53,136 bases of DNA from Pseudomonadota bacterium (GTDB lineage: Bacteria; Myxococcota_A; UBA796; SXON01): positions 1 through 53,136 of the forward strand of contig JAUXTN010000150.1 of assembly GCA_030684355.1 (NCBI GenBank). The letters are read 5' to 3'. Position numbers and translations under genes: made by a program. Shown here in pieces: positions 44,641 through 52,065 of this stretch (position 1 is its first letter; every line of letters starts with the position of its first letter). A model generated the notes under the pieces. It had not been told where the DNA came from and made no database searches. It saw nothing but the letters and a program-made list of their open reading frames with translations.

Positions 44641-45799
44641 CCCGCGCCCGGCCCCCGCGCGCGCCGAGGGGGCGCTCCCCTCCCCCGCCCATATCGACCG
44701 CCGCCTGGCCCAGATGCTCGCCGCCGACAGCGCCCGCACCGGCGCCGGCAAGACCGCGCGGCTCATGCTCATGCTCACGCGGTCGTGCGAGCTGCGCTGC
44801 GCCTACTGCTTCGTGGCCCTGCGCGAGGACGAGTACGGCACCCCTCACGACGATGTCCGCGCATCGGGAGGCGTGCTCCCCGGGGAGATCCCCCGCGGCG
44901 ACCTCTCCGTCGCCACCGCCCGCCGTGCCGTCGACCGGCTCATGACGAGCGCGCGCCCCCAGCTTGGCCTCCAGCTCTTCGGCGGCGAGCCCTCCCGGCG
45001 CTGGGACACGCTCGTGGCCGCCGTCGACCACGCCGCCACCCACCCCGATCGGGCGGGGCGGGCCCTCGAGATCCTCCTCACCACCAACGGCCTCGGCCTC
45101 GACGCCGCGCGCCTCGCCGAGCTGCGCGGGCTGCCGATCGTCGTGCAGCTCTCGCTCGACGGGTGGGGCGCCGCCAACCGCTTCCGCCGCCCCCACCTCG
45201 TCCCCGACGACGAGGCCGCGCGCCGCTGGAGCACCATCGCGGAGACCCTCTCCGCGAGCGGCCACCGTTGGTTCCTCAATGTCACGGTACCGCCCGCCGC
45301 GGCCCCCGAGGTCCTCGCCCGCTACCACGAGGCCCGCGCCATGGGCGTCCCCGCGCTCCAACTCAACTACGCCACGGGCATGCGCTGGTCCCCCGACACG
45401 TTCTACGCGTGGTTGGGAGGGCTCGCGGCCGTGCTCCGCCACGACGCCGCCGACCCCGGCCCCATGGCACTCTACAACTGGCAGAACGGCGCGGACCCCG
45501 CCCCCCTCTGCGGGGACACCATCTGCGACGTCGATGGCACCCTCCTCCAGGTGGGCGCCATCTTCCACGAGAAGCGCTTCCCCGCCCTCCGCGCCGCCTA
45601 CCACCACGGGCACCTCGACGGCGCCGAGCCCTTCGACACCCACCGCGCCACGCTCGCCGACTTGTGGGCGCGCACGCGCGCGGCGCTCTCCACCGAGGAC
45701 GCCGAGGTGTTCCACCAGGGGATGCGCCTGGGAGCGGGGCAGGACCTGGTGGCTCGGGTGGTGACGGCGGAGGTCGGGCGGCCGCCCTTCAGAGGTTGA
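44627..45799 (+). CDS. Radical SAM enzyme, peptide-modifying type
   Basis: 390 residues from GTG 44627, overlapping the tandem radical SAM gene by 14 nt; GTG 44633 is also possible. Motif C54-xxx-C58-xx-C61 (CELRCAYC), then LQLFGGEPSRRWD, LLTTNGLGLD and VVQLSLDGWG, all matching SPASM-type radical SAM enzymes. The Cys pair in APLCGDTICDVDGTLLQ may ligate an auxiliary cluster, but a full SPASM set is not evident. It closely resembles the second half of the upstream protein (CELRC-YC, GGE, LSLDG), which suggests duplication within the locus. The two are surely cotranscribed. It ends convergently, overlapping by 11 nt the gene for an outer-membrane beta-barrel-like protein. Confidence 0.88.
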   Translation: MPVADPRPAPARAEGALPSPAHIDRRLAQMLAADSARTGAGKTARLMLMLTRSCELRCAYCFVALREDEYGTPHDDVRASGGVLPGEIPRGDLSVATARRAVDRLMTSARPQLGLQLFGGEPSRRWDTLVAAVDHAATHPDRAGRALEILLTTNGLGLDAARLAELRGLPIVVQLSLDGWGAANRFRRPHLVPDDEAARRWSTIAETLSASGHRWFLNVTVPPAAAPEVLARYHEARAMGVPALQLNYATGMRWSPDTFYAWLGGLAAVLRHDAADPGPMALYNWQNGADPAPLCGDTICDVDGTLLQVGAIFHEKRFPALRAAYHHGHLDGAEPFDTHRATLADLWARTRAALSTEDAEVFHQGMRLGAGQDLVARVVTAEVGRPPFRG

Positions 45800-46505
45800 C
45801 CGCCACCAGCGACCGCACGATGTACGCATGGTCATCGCGGGTGGCGTTCGTGGTCGCGAAGAGCGTGGTCAGGGTCCACCACAACTTTCCGCCCTCGCCG
45901 GCGAGGTGCACCGTCGGGCCCGCCCAGAGGAAGACCCCCGCGGGCTCCGTGCCCGCCCACTCGATCTCGTTGCGCACCTCGGCGCCGAGCAGGAAGTGCG
46001 GGGTGATCTTGTAGCCGAGGCCCAGCGTGGGCTCGATCTCGTGCTCCAGGCCCTCGCCGAAGGTCAGCTTGTACTCGGCGTTCAGCGCGGCCTCGAAGGA
46101 CCCGAGCGTCTTCCCGAAGATGAGCTTGGCCTCGACCCCATGGGTGTCGAACGCGGGCGAGCCGATGTACTCGAAGTAGATCGCGGTGTCGACGGGACCC
46201 ACGCCGGCGGACCCGAAGCGATACTTCAACCGGGCCTTGTAGCCCGCGAAGGCGAGCGCCCCGGCGGCCGGCTGCTCGGCGACCAGGTAGAGGCCCGCCT
46301 CGAGCTGGTCGGTGATGCCGTATTCCAGCTCGACCTGGTGCGCCCACTCGGTCCCGCCGCCGTCCTCCTGGGCGGTCGCGTAGTGCTCCACCTCGACGCC
46401 CCCGCGGGGCACGGTTCCGTAGCCGTAGCTGTAGGCGAACAGGCGCTCGCCCGCCGACGCGGAGGGGGTGAACACGGTGAGCAGGAGGGGGAGGAAGAGG
46501 GTCAT
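45789..46505 (-). CDS. Outer-membrane beta-barrel-like protein
   Basis: 238 residues from ATG 46505, which has GGAG 5 nt upstream and gives a signal peptide (MTLFLPLLLTVFTPSASA-GE). ATG 46529 is an alternative start. The mature protein is a series of alternating amphipathic strands (YSYGYGTVPRGGVEVEHYAT, EWAHQVELEYGITDQLEAGLYLVAE, GYKARLKYRFG, AALNAEYKLTFG, EPTLGLGYKITPHFLLGAEVRNEIEW) and ends in a strand (YIVRSLVAVNL), compatible with a 10-12-strand barrel. No enzymatic motif is visible. It is on the same strand as the oxygenase and radical SAM-phosphotransferase genes, 139 nt downstream of the latter. A transport role for a product of the radical SAM locus is possible but not shown. Confidence 0.75.
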   Translation of the reverse strand: MTLFLPLLLTVFTPSASAGERLFAYSYGYGTVPRGGVEVEHYATAQEDGGGTEWAHQVELEYGITDQLEAGLYLVAEQPAAGALAFAGYKARLKYRFGSAGVGPVDTAIYFEYIGSPAFDTHGVEAKLIFGKTLGSFEAALNAEYKLTFGEGLEHEIEPTLGLGYKITPHFLLGAEVRNEIEWAGTEPAGVFLWAGPTVHLAGEGGKLWWTLTTLFATTNATRDDHAYIVRSLVAVNL

Positions 46506-46550
46506 CGCGGCTCCAGAGGTGAGGCGCATGTACCGCGAGCCCCAGGGGCT

Positions 46551-46592
46551 GCCCATGATTCTGATTCTGATTTTCAAGTTCACTATCAAAAA
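46551..46592 (-). promoter_or_regulatory. AT-rich upstream region with hexamer repeats
   Basis: Upstream of the outer-membrane protein gene the minus strand reads TTGATAGTGAACTTGAAA followed by three AATCAG-like hexamers. It is the only AT-rich patch nearby and a plausible promoter or operator, but no good -10 box is at the right distance. Confidence 0.3.
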
Positions 46593-46644
46593 GACGGGAA
46601 CGGAGTCCGTGCGCCTGGGGTCCTCCCGCGGCGCATGCCGGCGC

Positions 46645-49362
46645 TCACCCCCGCCCGAGGTTCCCCACGAACGCCCCCGCCAGGTTGCCGCGGTTGTGGA
46701 AGAACTCCACGATCACCATTGCATGCCGCCGTTGCGCCTCCACCGGCGCCCGTTCCTGTCCGAGCGCCTTCACGTCCCGCAGCAGCGCGAGGATGACGCT
46801 CGGCACCAACGCTTCGCGCTCCGCCACCGTGAGCGGCCGCACCCGGTCGTACGCGCGCAGGTAGTACACGATCCGCCCGGGATCGGCCTTCTCGTCGTTG
46901 CCGCGGTACCCGGCGTAGACCGCGGAGCGCACCGCGTCGTGGACGAGCGGGCCGATGCGCGCCTTCTCGAGGTCCAGGATGGCGACGCGCCCGTCCGGGA
47001 GGACCACGGCGTGGTCCCGGTGCAACGAGCCGTGGACGAGCCCCGCCGGGAGGTCCGGGAGGCCCACCAGGCGCGCGTGCGCCCACTCCCAGGCGGTCAC
47101 GAGGCGGAGGACCACGTCGGGTGCGAGCGCCTTGTCGGCGTGCTCGCGGAGGGTTGCGAGCGGGAGGTCGTCGTCGCGGCGGTCGATCTCGGGGAAGGCC
47201 TCGGCGAGCCCGTCGACGGCGTGGAGCGCGGCGTGGGCGGAGGCGAGCCGGTCGAGGTCCCGGGCGCCGCTGCCGGGGCGGGTGTCGCCCAGGTAGGGGG
47301 TCAGCACGGCCACGCGCGGGCCGACGCGCAGGAGGCTCCGGCCGTCCGGGAGCACGAGCGGCGCGGGCACCGTGGCCGGCCCCCCTGCGAGCCGCGCCTG
47401 GAGATGCCGCTCCAGCTCGAAGAGCGGGCCCCACACCGGCTTGCCGTAGACCTTCAGGACGCACGCGCCGAGGTCGGGGCCGAGGTCGACGCGGAGCACG
47501 TCGTTGCAGGCGTGCAGGCGGTAGCTGGCGGTCACGCGGCCGGGGAGGCCGAGATCCCCCAGGAGGGCGTCCGCGGCGGGGTCGTCGACCGCGGCCCACA
47601 GGCCGACCTCGGGGCGCCAGTCGCCCTCGTACTCGGCCTTGGGGTACACGCGGGGCGCGCGGTCCCCGCCGTGCGGTCGCGTCGCACCGGCACGCTCCGC
47701 CACGGCTTGCTCGTGGGGCGAAACATGGCCATCTGCGAGACGATGCTCCGCGTGCAGGAGCCACAGGTAGAGCGCCACGCGGGCGCGGTCCGGCGTGCGT
47801 CCGGACCCCTCGGACCACGCCGCGAGCACGGCGTCGAGCGCCGCAGGATCCCCGCCGGCCCCCATGATCAGCGCCGCGATCTCCAGCTCCGGGTCGGCCA
47901 GGACCACCGCGCCGTCGAGGTGACACACCGCGTCCCCGACGAGCACGAGCCCGGCGAGCGCGGCGACGAGCGGCGGCGGGAGGGCCGGGTTCCGGAAGCG
48001 GAGGCGGGTGGCGTCTACCCAGGTGGTCGATGCCGCCGGCTGCGATCCCTCCGACCGTACCGCCCCCCCGTCCGCACCCCGCACCACCTGCCGCGCCCCG
48101 ATCCGCCGGGCCGCCTCCACGAGCTCCGCCACCGACACATCCGATACATCGACCGTGCGCGACACATCCGATACATCCGATACATCCACCCCGCGCGACG
48201 CATCGAATCCCCGCGACGCACCTGATACACGCGACACATCCGCCCACCGCCGCACCTGCGCCCACCCCGCCTGCGCTCGCCGCTGAAGCTCCTCCAACGC
48301 CCGGTCCCGACGAGCTGCCAGGACCTCGGCCCCGAGCTCCAACGGCGCCGTCCCCGGCCGCGGCTGATACACGTTGAAGCTCGGCAGGTCGAACGCACGG
48401 CTCACGGCGAGGCTCGCTTCGAACTCGGCCTCCGTCTCGTCGGCGAACCCGTAGAGCAGGTCCGTGCGCACGAGCAGGTCCGGCGCCGCCGCCTTCAGCC
48501 GCCGCACCGCCGCGACGACGGCGTCGGGATCGTAGGTGCGGTCCATGCGCCGCAGGACCCGCGCGCTCCCCGACTGGATCGGCAGGCCCACGAACGCGAA
48601 TCGGCCGCTCGCGAAGAGCGGGAGCAGCGCCTCGAAGTGGTGCAGGAAGAGCGTCGGCTCGAACGACTCGCCGGAGACGAGAAACTCGCCGGGCATCGCC
48701 ACGACCGCGCGGAGGAGGTCCACCACGGACTCGCCGCGGTCGGTGCCCCACGCCGAGAGGTCGGTCGAGACGAGCAACACATCGCGCACGCCGCCGTCCA
48801 CGGCGCGGGCGATGTCGCCGAGCACGTCGGCGACGGAGCGGCTCTTCGGGCGCCCGGTGGCGCGGCGGATGGCGCAGAAAGAGCACGTGCCGAGGCACCC
48901 GGTGCTCGCGAGCACGTGCGCCCAGCCCTCGCTGAAGTCGTTGCCCGTGTAGGCGTTGTGGAGCGAGGGCGAGACCGCGTCGAAGGCCACGTTCGTCGGG
49001 GCGAAGACATCGTCCAGGCCCGCGAGGTGGCGCGGGTCGAAGCGCGCGGCCCGCGCGAACGGGGCCATCGCGGCCGCGAGCGCACCCGGCTCGATGCTCA
49101 CGAGGCAGCCCGTCGCGACCACGGCGGCGGCGGGCGTCCGGGCGCGGATGGCCGCGAGGGCGTCGTAGGTGAGCGACGCTTGCCGCGCGTCGGAGCCGCA
49201 CGTGTTGACGACGTGGACATCGGCGTCCGCGGGGTCGGCCACGAGCGTGTACCCGTTCTGCGCGAGGTAATCGTGGATGCGCGAGGAGATGGCCCCCGCG
49301 TAGGGGCAGCACCGGAACGCCTGGTGGAGGTGCACCCGCGCGCCGGGGGCGATGTCCGTCAC
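46645..49362 (-). CDS. Methylthiotransferase-like radical SAM enzyme fused to a phosphotransferase domain
   Basis: 905 residues. GTG 49362 overlaps the stop codon of the upstream oxygenase gene (GTGA). The N-terminal UPF0004-like domain (about 8-125) holds Cys near 18/19 (RCCPYAG), C55 (NTCG) and C86 (TGC), the positions expected for the second cluster of MiaB/RimO-type enzymes. The radical SAM domain (about 140-370) has C156-xxx-C160-xx-C163 (CLGTCSFC), LVSTDLSAWG, GLPIQSGSARVLRRMDR and TDLLYGFADETE. Where a TRAM domain normally follows, there is an Asp-Val-Ser repeat linker (about 375-412) and an unassigned helical part. The C-terminal part (about 600-905) resembles aminoglycoside/choline-type phosphotransferases (LVHGSLHRDHAVV, VAILDLEKARIG). 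Such a fusion is not one I recognise; the substrate is unknown. Confidence 0.85.
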   Translation of the reverse strand: MTDIAPGARVHLHQAFRCCPYAGAISSRIHDYLAQNGYTLVADPADADVHVVNTCGSDARQASLTYDALAAIRARTPAAAVVATGCLVSIEPGALAAAMAPFARAARFDPRHLAGLDDVFAPTNVAFDAVSPSLHNAYTGNDFSEGWAHVLASTGCLGTCSFCAIRRATGRPKSRSVADVLGDIARAVDGGVRDVLLVSTDLSAWGTDRGESVVDLLRAVVAMPGEFLVSGESFEPTLFLHHFEALLPLFASGRFAFVGLPIQSGSARVLRRMDRTYDPDAVVAAVRRLKAAAPDLLVRTDLLYGFADETEAEFEASLAVSRAFDLPSFNVYQPRPGTAPLELGAEVLAARRDRALEELQRRAQAGWAQVRRWADVSRVSGASRGFDASRGVDVSDVSDVSRTVDVSDVSVAELVEAARRIGARQVVRGADGGAVRSEGSQPAASTTWVDATRLRFRNPALPPPLVAALAGLVLVGDAVCHLDGAVVLADPELEIAALIMGAGGDPAALDAVLAAWSEGSGRTPDRARVALYLWLLHAEHRLADGHVSPHEQAVAERAGATRPHGGDRAPRVYPKAEYEGDWRPEVGLWAAVDDPAADALLGDLGLPGRVTASYRLHACNDVLRVDLGPDLGACVLKVYGKPVWGPLFELERHLQARLAGGPATVPAPLVLPDGRSLLRVGPRVAVLTPYLGDTRPGSGARDLDRLASAHAALHAVDGLAEAFPEIDRRDDDLPLATLREHADKALAPDVVLRLVTAWEWAHARLVGLPDLPAGLVHGSLHRDHAVVLPDGRVAILDLEKARIGPLVHDAVRSAVYAGYRGNDEKADPGRIVYYLRAYDRVRPLTVAEREALVPSVILALLRDVKALGQERAPVEAQRRHAMVIVEFFHNRGNLAGAFVGNLGRG
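48133..48186 (+). repeat. Degenerate tandem repeat encoding a DVS linker
   Basis: CGACACATCCGATACATC occurs at 48133-48150 and 48160-48177, followed by a half copy CGATACATC at 48178-48186. Further degenerate copies continue to about 48240. In the minus-strand gene they encode Asp-Val-Ser repeats between the radical SAM and phosphotransferase parts. Confidence 0.75.
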
Positions 49363-49919
49363 GTCGCGCTCTCCGGGGCCGCGGGCGCCTCCTCGACCAC
49401 CGGCGGGCCCCACGCCGGCACCGCCCCGACGGGCACGGGCGCGGGGAGCCGCACGTCCACGACAAAGGTGACCCGCGGCTCGGTCGAGGGGTTGGTCGCC
49501 GCGTGCGGCACGCGCACGTCGAGGAGCCGCGCGGTCCCCACGGGCCAATACGCCGCCTCGTCCGGTGGGAGTTGAAGCGCGAGGTGCACGCGGATCACGT
49601 CATCCTCGCGGTCGTCCGTGTGGAGGCCCAGGTCCGCGCCCGGCTCGAGCCGGAGGTAGCCGGCGACCGTCACGTCCGGGATCGCGGCGAGCACGGCCGT
49701 CGCGACCGGGCACTGCGCACGGTTGGCGGGGAAGTCGACCGTCGGAAACTCGTGCTCCCAGCGCCCCGCGCCGAGCAGGAAGCCCTTCCACGCGCCCGTG
49801 TAGCGCTCCGTGGAGGGCATCGCGACGAACCCCGCGTCGGGAAGCGAGAGGGCTTCTTGCCGGAGCGCCTCGGCGGCGGCCTCGAGCAGGCGGACGGCGG
49901 GGACATCGGAGGGCACCAT
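49359..49919 (-). CDS. Aspartyl/asparaginyl beta-hydroxylase-type 2-oxoglutarate oxygenase
   Basis: 186 residues. It shows the compact double-stranded beta-helix core of the Asp/Asn beta-hydroxylase family: VAGYLRLEPGADLGLHTDDREDDVIRVHLALQLP, with the first iron His at 100 in LHTDD, and RVPHAATNPSTEPRVTFVVDV, with the distal His139 and the 2-oxoglutarate-binding Arg149. The family hydroxylates Asp/Asn or other residues in proteins or peptides using Fe(II) and 2-oxoglutarate, and several members are tailoring enzymes. Its stop overlaps the start of the radical SAM-phosphotransferase gene (GTGA), so the two enzymes are coexpressed and probably share a pathway. It is divergent from another radical SAM gene (83 bp apart). 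Confidence 0.85.
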   Translation of the reverse strand: MVPSDVPAVRLLEAAAEALRQEALSLPDAGFVAMPSTERYTGAWKGFLLGAGRWEHEFPTVDFPANRAQCPVATAVLAAIPDVTVAGYLRLEPGADLGLHTDDREDDVIRVHLALQLPPDEAAYWPVGTARLLDVRVPHAATNPSTEPRVTFVVDVRLPAPVPVGAVPAWGPPVVEEAPAAPESAT

Positions 49920-50002
49920 GCCCCGAGTGTAGCGCGCCCCCCTCCCCGAGCGGGCGGAGATCCGTGCGGTGCCCGCCAGGCGGCTATCCTTGCGCCACCC
50001 GC

Positions 50003-50959
50003 ATGCACCCCGCCCACGAAGACGCCGACCTCCACACGTTCCTCGGCGCCGGTCCCGTCGTCCAGGCCGCGTGGCTCGCGGCGCGCGATCTCCCGCCCGC
50101 GACGCTGCTGCCGCTCTTGAACGCCTGCGCGCAGCGGTGCTTCTTCTGCGCGGGCCCCGGCACCACCGACCTCCCCGACGCGGCGCGCACTCCGGACGGC
50201 GCCATCCGCGCCCACCTGGCGGCCCGGCCCCCCGGCGTGGACCGCCTCCTCGTGGGCGGCAACGAGCCCACGCTCCACCCGGCGTTCGAGGCCGTGCTCG
50301 GGAGCGCGCGCGCCCTCGGCTACCCCCGCGTCGACCTGATGACGAACGGCGCCACCCTCCGCGGCAACGCGGCGCGCTGGGCGGCCGCGGGCCTGCGCGA
50401 GGTGGTCGTCCCCCTCTACGCGCTCGACGCCGCCACCCACGACGCCATCTGCGGTGTCCCCTGCCACGACGCCGTGGTGGCGGGCCTCGACGAGGCCCAC
50501 GCCGCCGGCATCCGGGTGCGCCTGCACACCCTCCTCTTGCGACGCACCCTCGCGGACCTCCCCGCCCTCGCCACGTGGGTCCACGCCCGCTACGGCGAGC
50601 GGCTCGCGGTGGGCCTCCTCCGCGAGAAGCCCGTCTTCGATTGGGCCACCGCCGCCCCGACGCTCGGCGCCATCCGCGCGGCCCTCGCCGCCGTCCCCGC
50701 CGCCGATCGCCCCCTCCTCCTCCAGGCGCCGCGCTGCCTCGAATGGAGCGCGGATCACGACGGCATCGCGCCCACCGACACCCGCCGGGACCCCGACGTC
50801 ATCGCCCCCGCCCTGCTCGCCACCCTCTACTTCAGCAGCCAGGCGCGCAGCTTCCCGACGGCGTGCGCCGGGTGTGTCGAGCGCGACCGGTGCCCCGGCG
50901 TGGTCACGGCGTACGGCGCGGGGGCATCGGGCGCGGGGGCATCGGGCGCGGGGGCATAG
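50003..50959 (+). CDS. Compact radical SAM enzyme
   Basis: 318 residues from ATG 50003. Motif C42-xxx-C46-xx-C49 (CAQRCFFC), then LLVGGNEPTLHPAFE in place of the usual GGEP, LMTNGATLRGN and VVVPLYALDAATHD, giving a complete radical SAM half-barrel. A C-terminal cluster-like set, CAGC and C five residues later (CAGCVERDRC, about 287-296), may bind an auxiliary iron-sulfur cluster. The last residues are a GAGAS repeat created by a 15-bp tandem repeat that also contains the stop codon. It is divergent from the oxygenase/radical SAM-phosphotransferase pair and forms one flank of the radical SAM locus. The substrate is unknown. Confidence 0.87.
   Translation: MHPAHEDADLHTFLGAGPVVQAAWLAARDLPPATLLPLLNACAQRCFFCAGPGTTDLPDAARTPDGAIRAHLAARPPGVDRLLVGGNEPTLHPAFEAVLGSARALGYPRVDLMTNGATLRGNAARWAAAGLREVVVPLYALDAATHDAICGVPCHDAVVAGLDEAHAAGIRVRLHTLLLRRTLADLPALATWVHARYGERLAVGLLREKPVFDWATAAPTLGAIRAALAAVPAADRPLLLQAPRCLEWSADHDGIAPTDTRRDPDVIAPALLATLYFSSQARSFPTACAGCVERDRCPGVVTAYGAGASGAGASGAGA
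50915..50959 (+). repeat. 15-bp tandem repeat at the end of the radical SAM gene
   Basis: Three copies of GGCGCGGGGGCATCG (50915-50929, 50930-50944, 50945-50959). The third has CATAG, where one C-to-A change makes the TAG stop. A decayed fourth copy follows (about 50960-50971). Confidence 0.85.
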
Positions 50960-51118
50960 GACGCGGGGGAACCAGCAGGGCGCGGACGTGGTGGTGGACC
51001 CTGCCCGTTGTCCGACGGGGTCGGCCTCCGGCCTCCGTTGGCGCCCTCCCGTCGCTGACGCGCCGGGACAGCGCCGAACCGGCCGCGCCCGCGCGGCCGC
51101 CCTCTGGCCCCCGGCGCG

Positions 51119-51781
51119 CTATTCCACCGTGAGGTGGTACGCGATCGACACGCTGTACGCCCCGTCGCCGCTGCCGGCGGACGCGCTCCAGGCGAGCTCG
51201 TGCTCCCCGGGGGCCGGGGGCTCCATCATGACGTAGTGGCCGGTGGAGTAGGAGGGGTCGGCGGTGCCGGCCCAGTCGTTGCCGAACAGTTGGTAGATGT
51301 TGTCGGTGTCCGGGACCGTGTAGGCAAAGGCGTACGGGTCGACGGCGGTGATGTCGGCGGCGTCGACGTCCTCGCCGTCCACGGTGAGCGTCAGCCCCGA
51401 CACGGTGGCCTGGAACGCGGCGGCCGCGGCCTCCAGGTCGGCGTCGGGGGTCCACGCGTCCTCGGGGACGCCGCCGTTGTCGATGGTGAGGTTGATGACC
51501 GGGATCAGCACCGCCTGGCCGAGCGGGATGGTGCAGGTGCGCTCCGCGGAGCCACCGAACGTGCCGGCCAGGAAGAACACGGGCCCGTCGGTGTCCTGGT
51601 AGTTCGCGCAGCTCGCGCCGGTCTCGTCGAAGATCGCGGCGTCGCTCACCGGGTTCTCCATCACCCACTGCCACCACTGGGCGCTCCATTCGGACATCGT
51701 CTGGCCCTGCGGCGCGGCGTCGGTGTCGACTTCCCAGTCACAAGCGGACAACAACACGAGCATCGGGATCATGCGGTACAT
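51119..51781 (-). CDS. Conserved lipoprotein of unknown function
   Basis: 220 residues. ATG 51781 has GGAGGAA 6 nt upstream; the signal MYRMIPMLVLLSAC has lipobox Cys at 14. The N-terminal part (MSEWSAQWWQWVMENP, IFDETGASCANYQDTDGPVFFLAGTFGG, RTCTIPLGQAVLIPVINLTIDNG) looks like a conserved proteobacterial family of exported proteins with a WSAxWWQW start and a GPVxFLAG core; I recall such sequences but no assigned function. The C-terminus is a beta-rich domain (GEHELAWSASAG, YSVSIAYHLTVE). There are no catalytic motifs. It is divergent from the aldo/keto reductase gene. Confidence 0.8.
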   Translation of the reverse strand: MYRMIPMLVLLSACDWEVDTDAAPQGQTMSEWSAQWWQWVMENPVSDAAIFDETGASCANYQDTDGPVFFLAGTFGGSAERTCTIPLGQAVLIPVINLTIDNGGVPEDAWTPDADLEAAAAAFQATVSGLTLTVDGEDVDAADITAVDPYAFAYTVPDTDNIYQLFGNDWAGTADPSYSTGHYVMMEPPAPGEHELAWSASAGSGDGAYSVSIAYHLTVE

Positions 51782-52065
51782 GGCGGTTCCTCCATCGATT
51801 CTGCGCGGACGGGCCATCGCGTTGACCGGGGGATCCGGGCGGGTGGCTCCGCTCGGCAACAATGCAAGGAGGAGGCCAGCGGGCGCGGGCGGAGCCGCCA
51901 AGCCAACGATGACCGTGGATGGCCGTGGATCCGGGAACTGAGCAACGCTGCCAGTACGTCGTCGGCAATGCGCGCGCGTCGACTCGTGCGCGGGCAGCGC
52001 TGCGCGCGCATTCGTCGTCGAGGTCGTGGACACCGGACGCTTGCCTTCCCCGGGCGAGTGCGCAG
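51782..52065. other. 284-bp divergent intergenic region
   Basis: It holds the ribosome site of the lipoprotein gene at its left end and must hold promoters for both flanking genes. TTGACC near 51820 and a slightly AT-richer patch at 51855-51870 are the only promoter-like bits; none is convincing. No small gene or RNA was recognised. Confidence 0.4.

Noticed and set aside
46562..46580. Fur-box-like AAAATCAGAATCAGAATCA on the minus strand
   Set aside because: It has repeated hexamers but lacks the GATAAT-type consensus, and the downstream gene shows no iron-related motif.
48133..48240. Possible CRISPR-like repeat array
   Set aside because: The repeats are short, in frame within a coding gene, encode a DVS linker and have no unique spacers of constant length.
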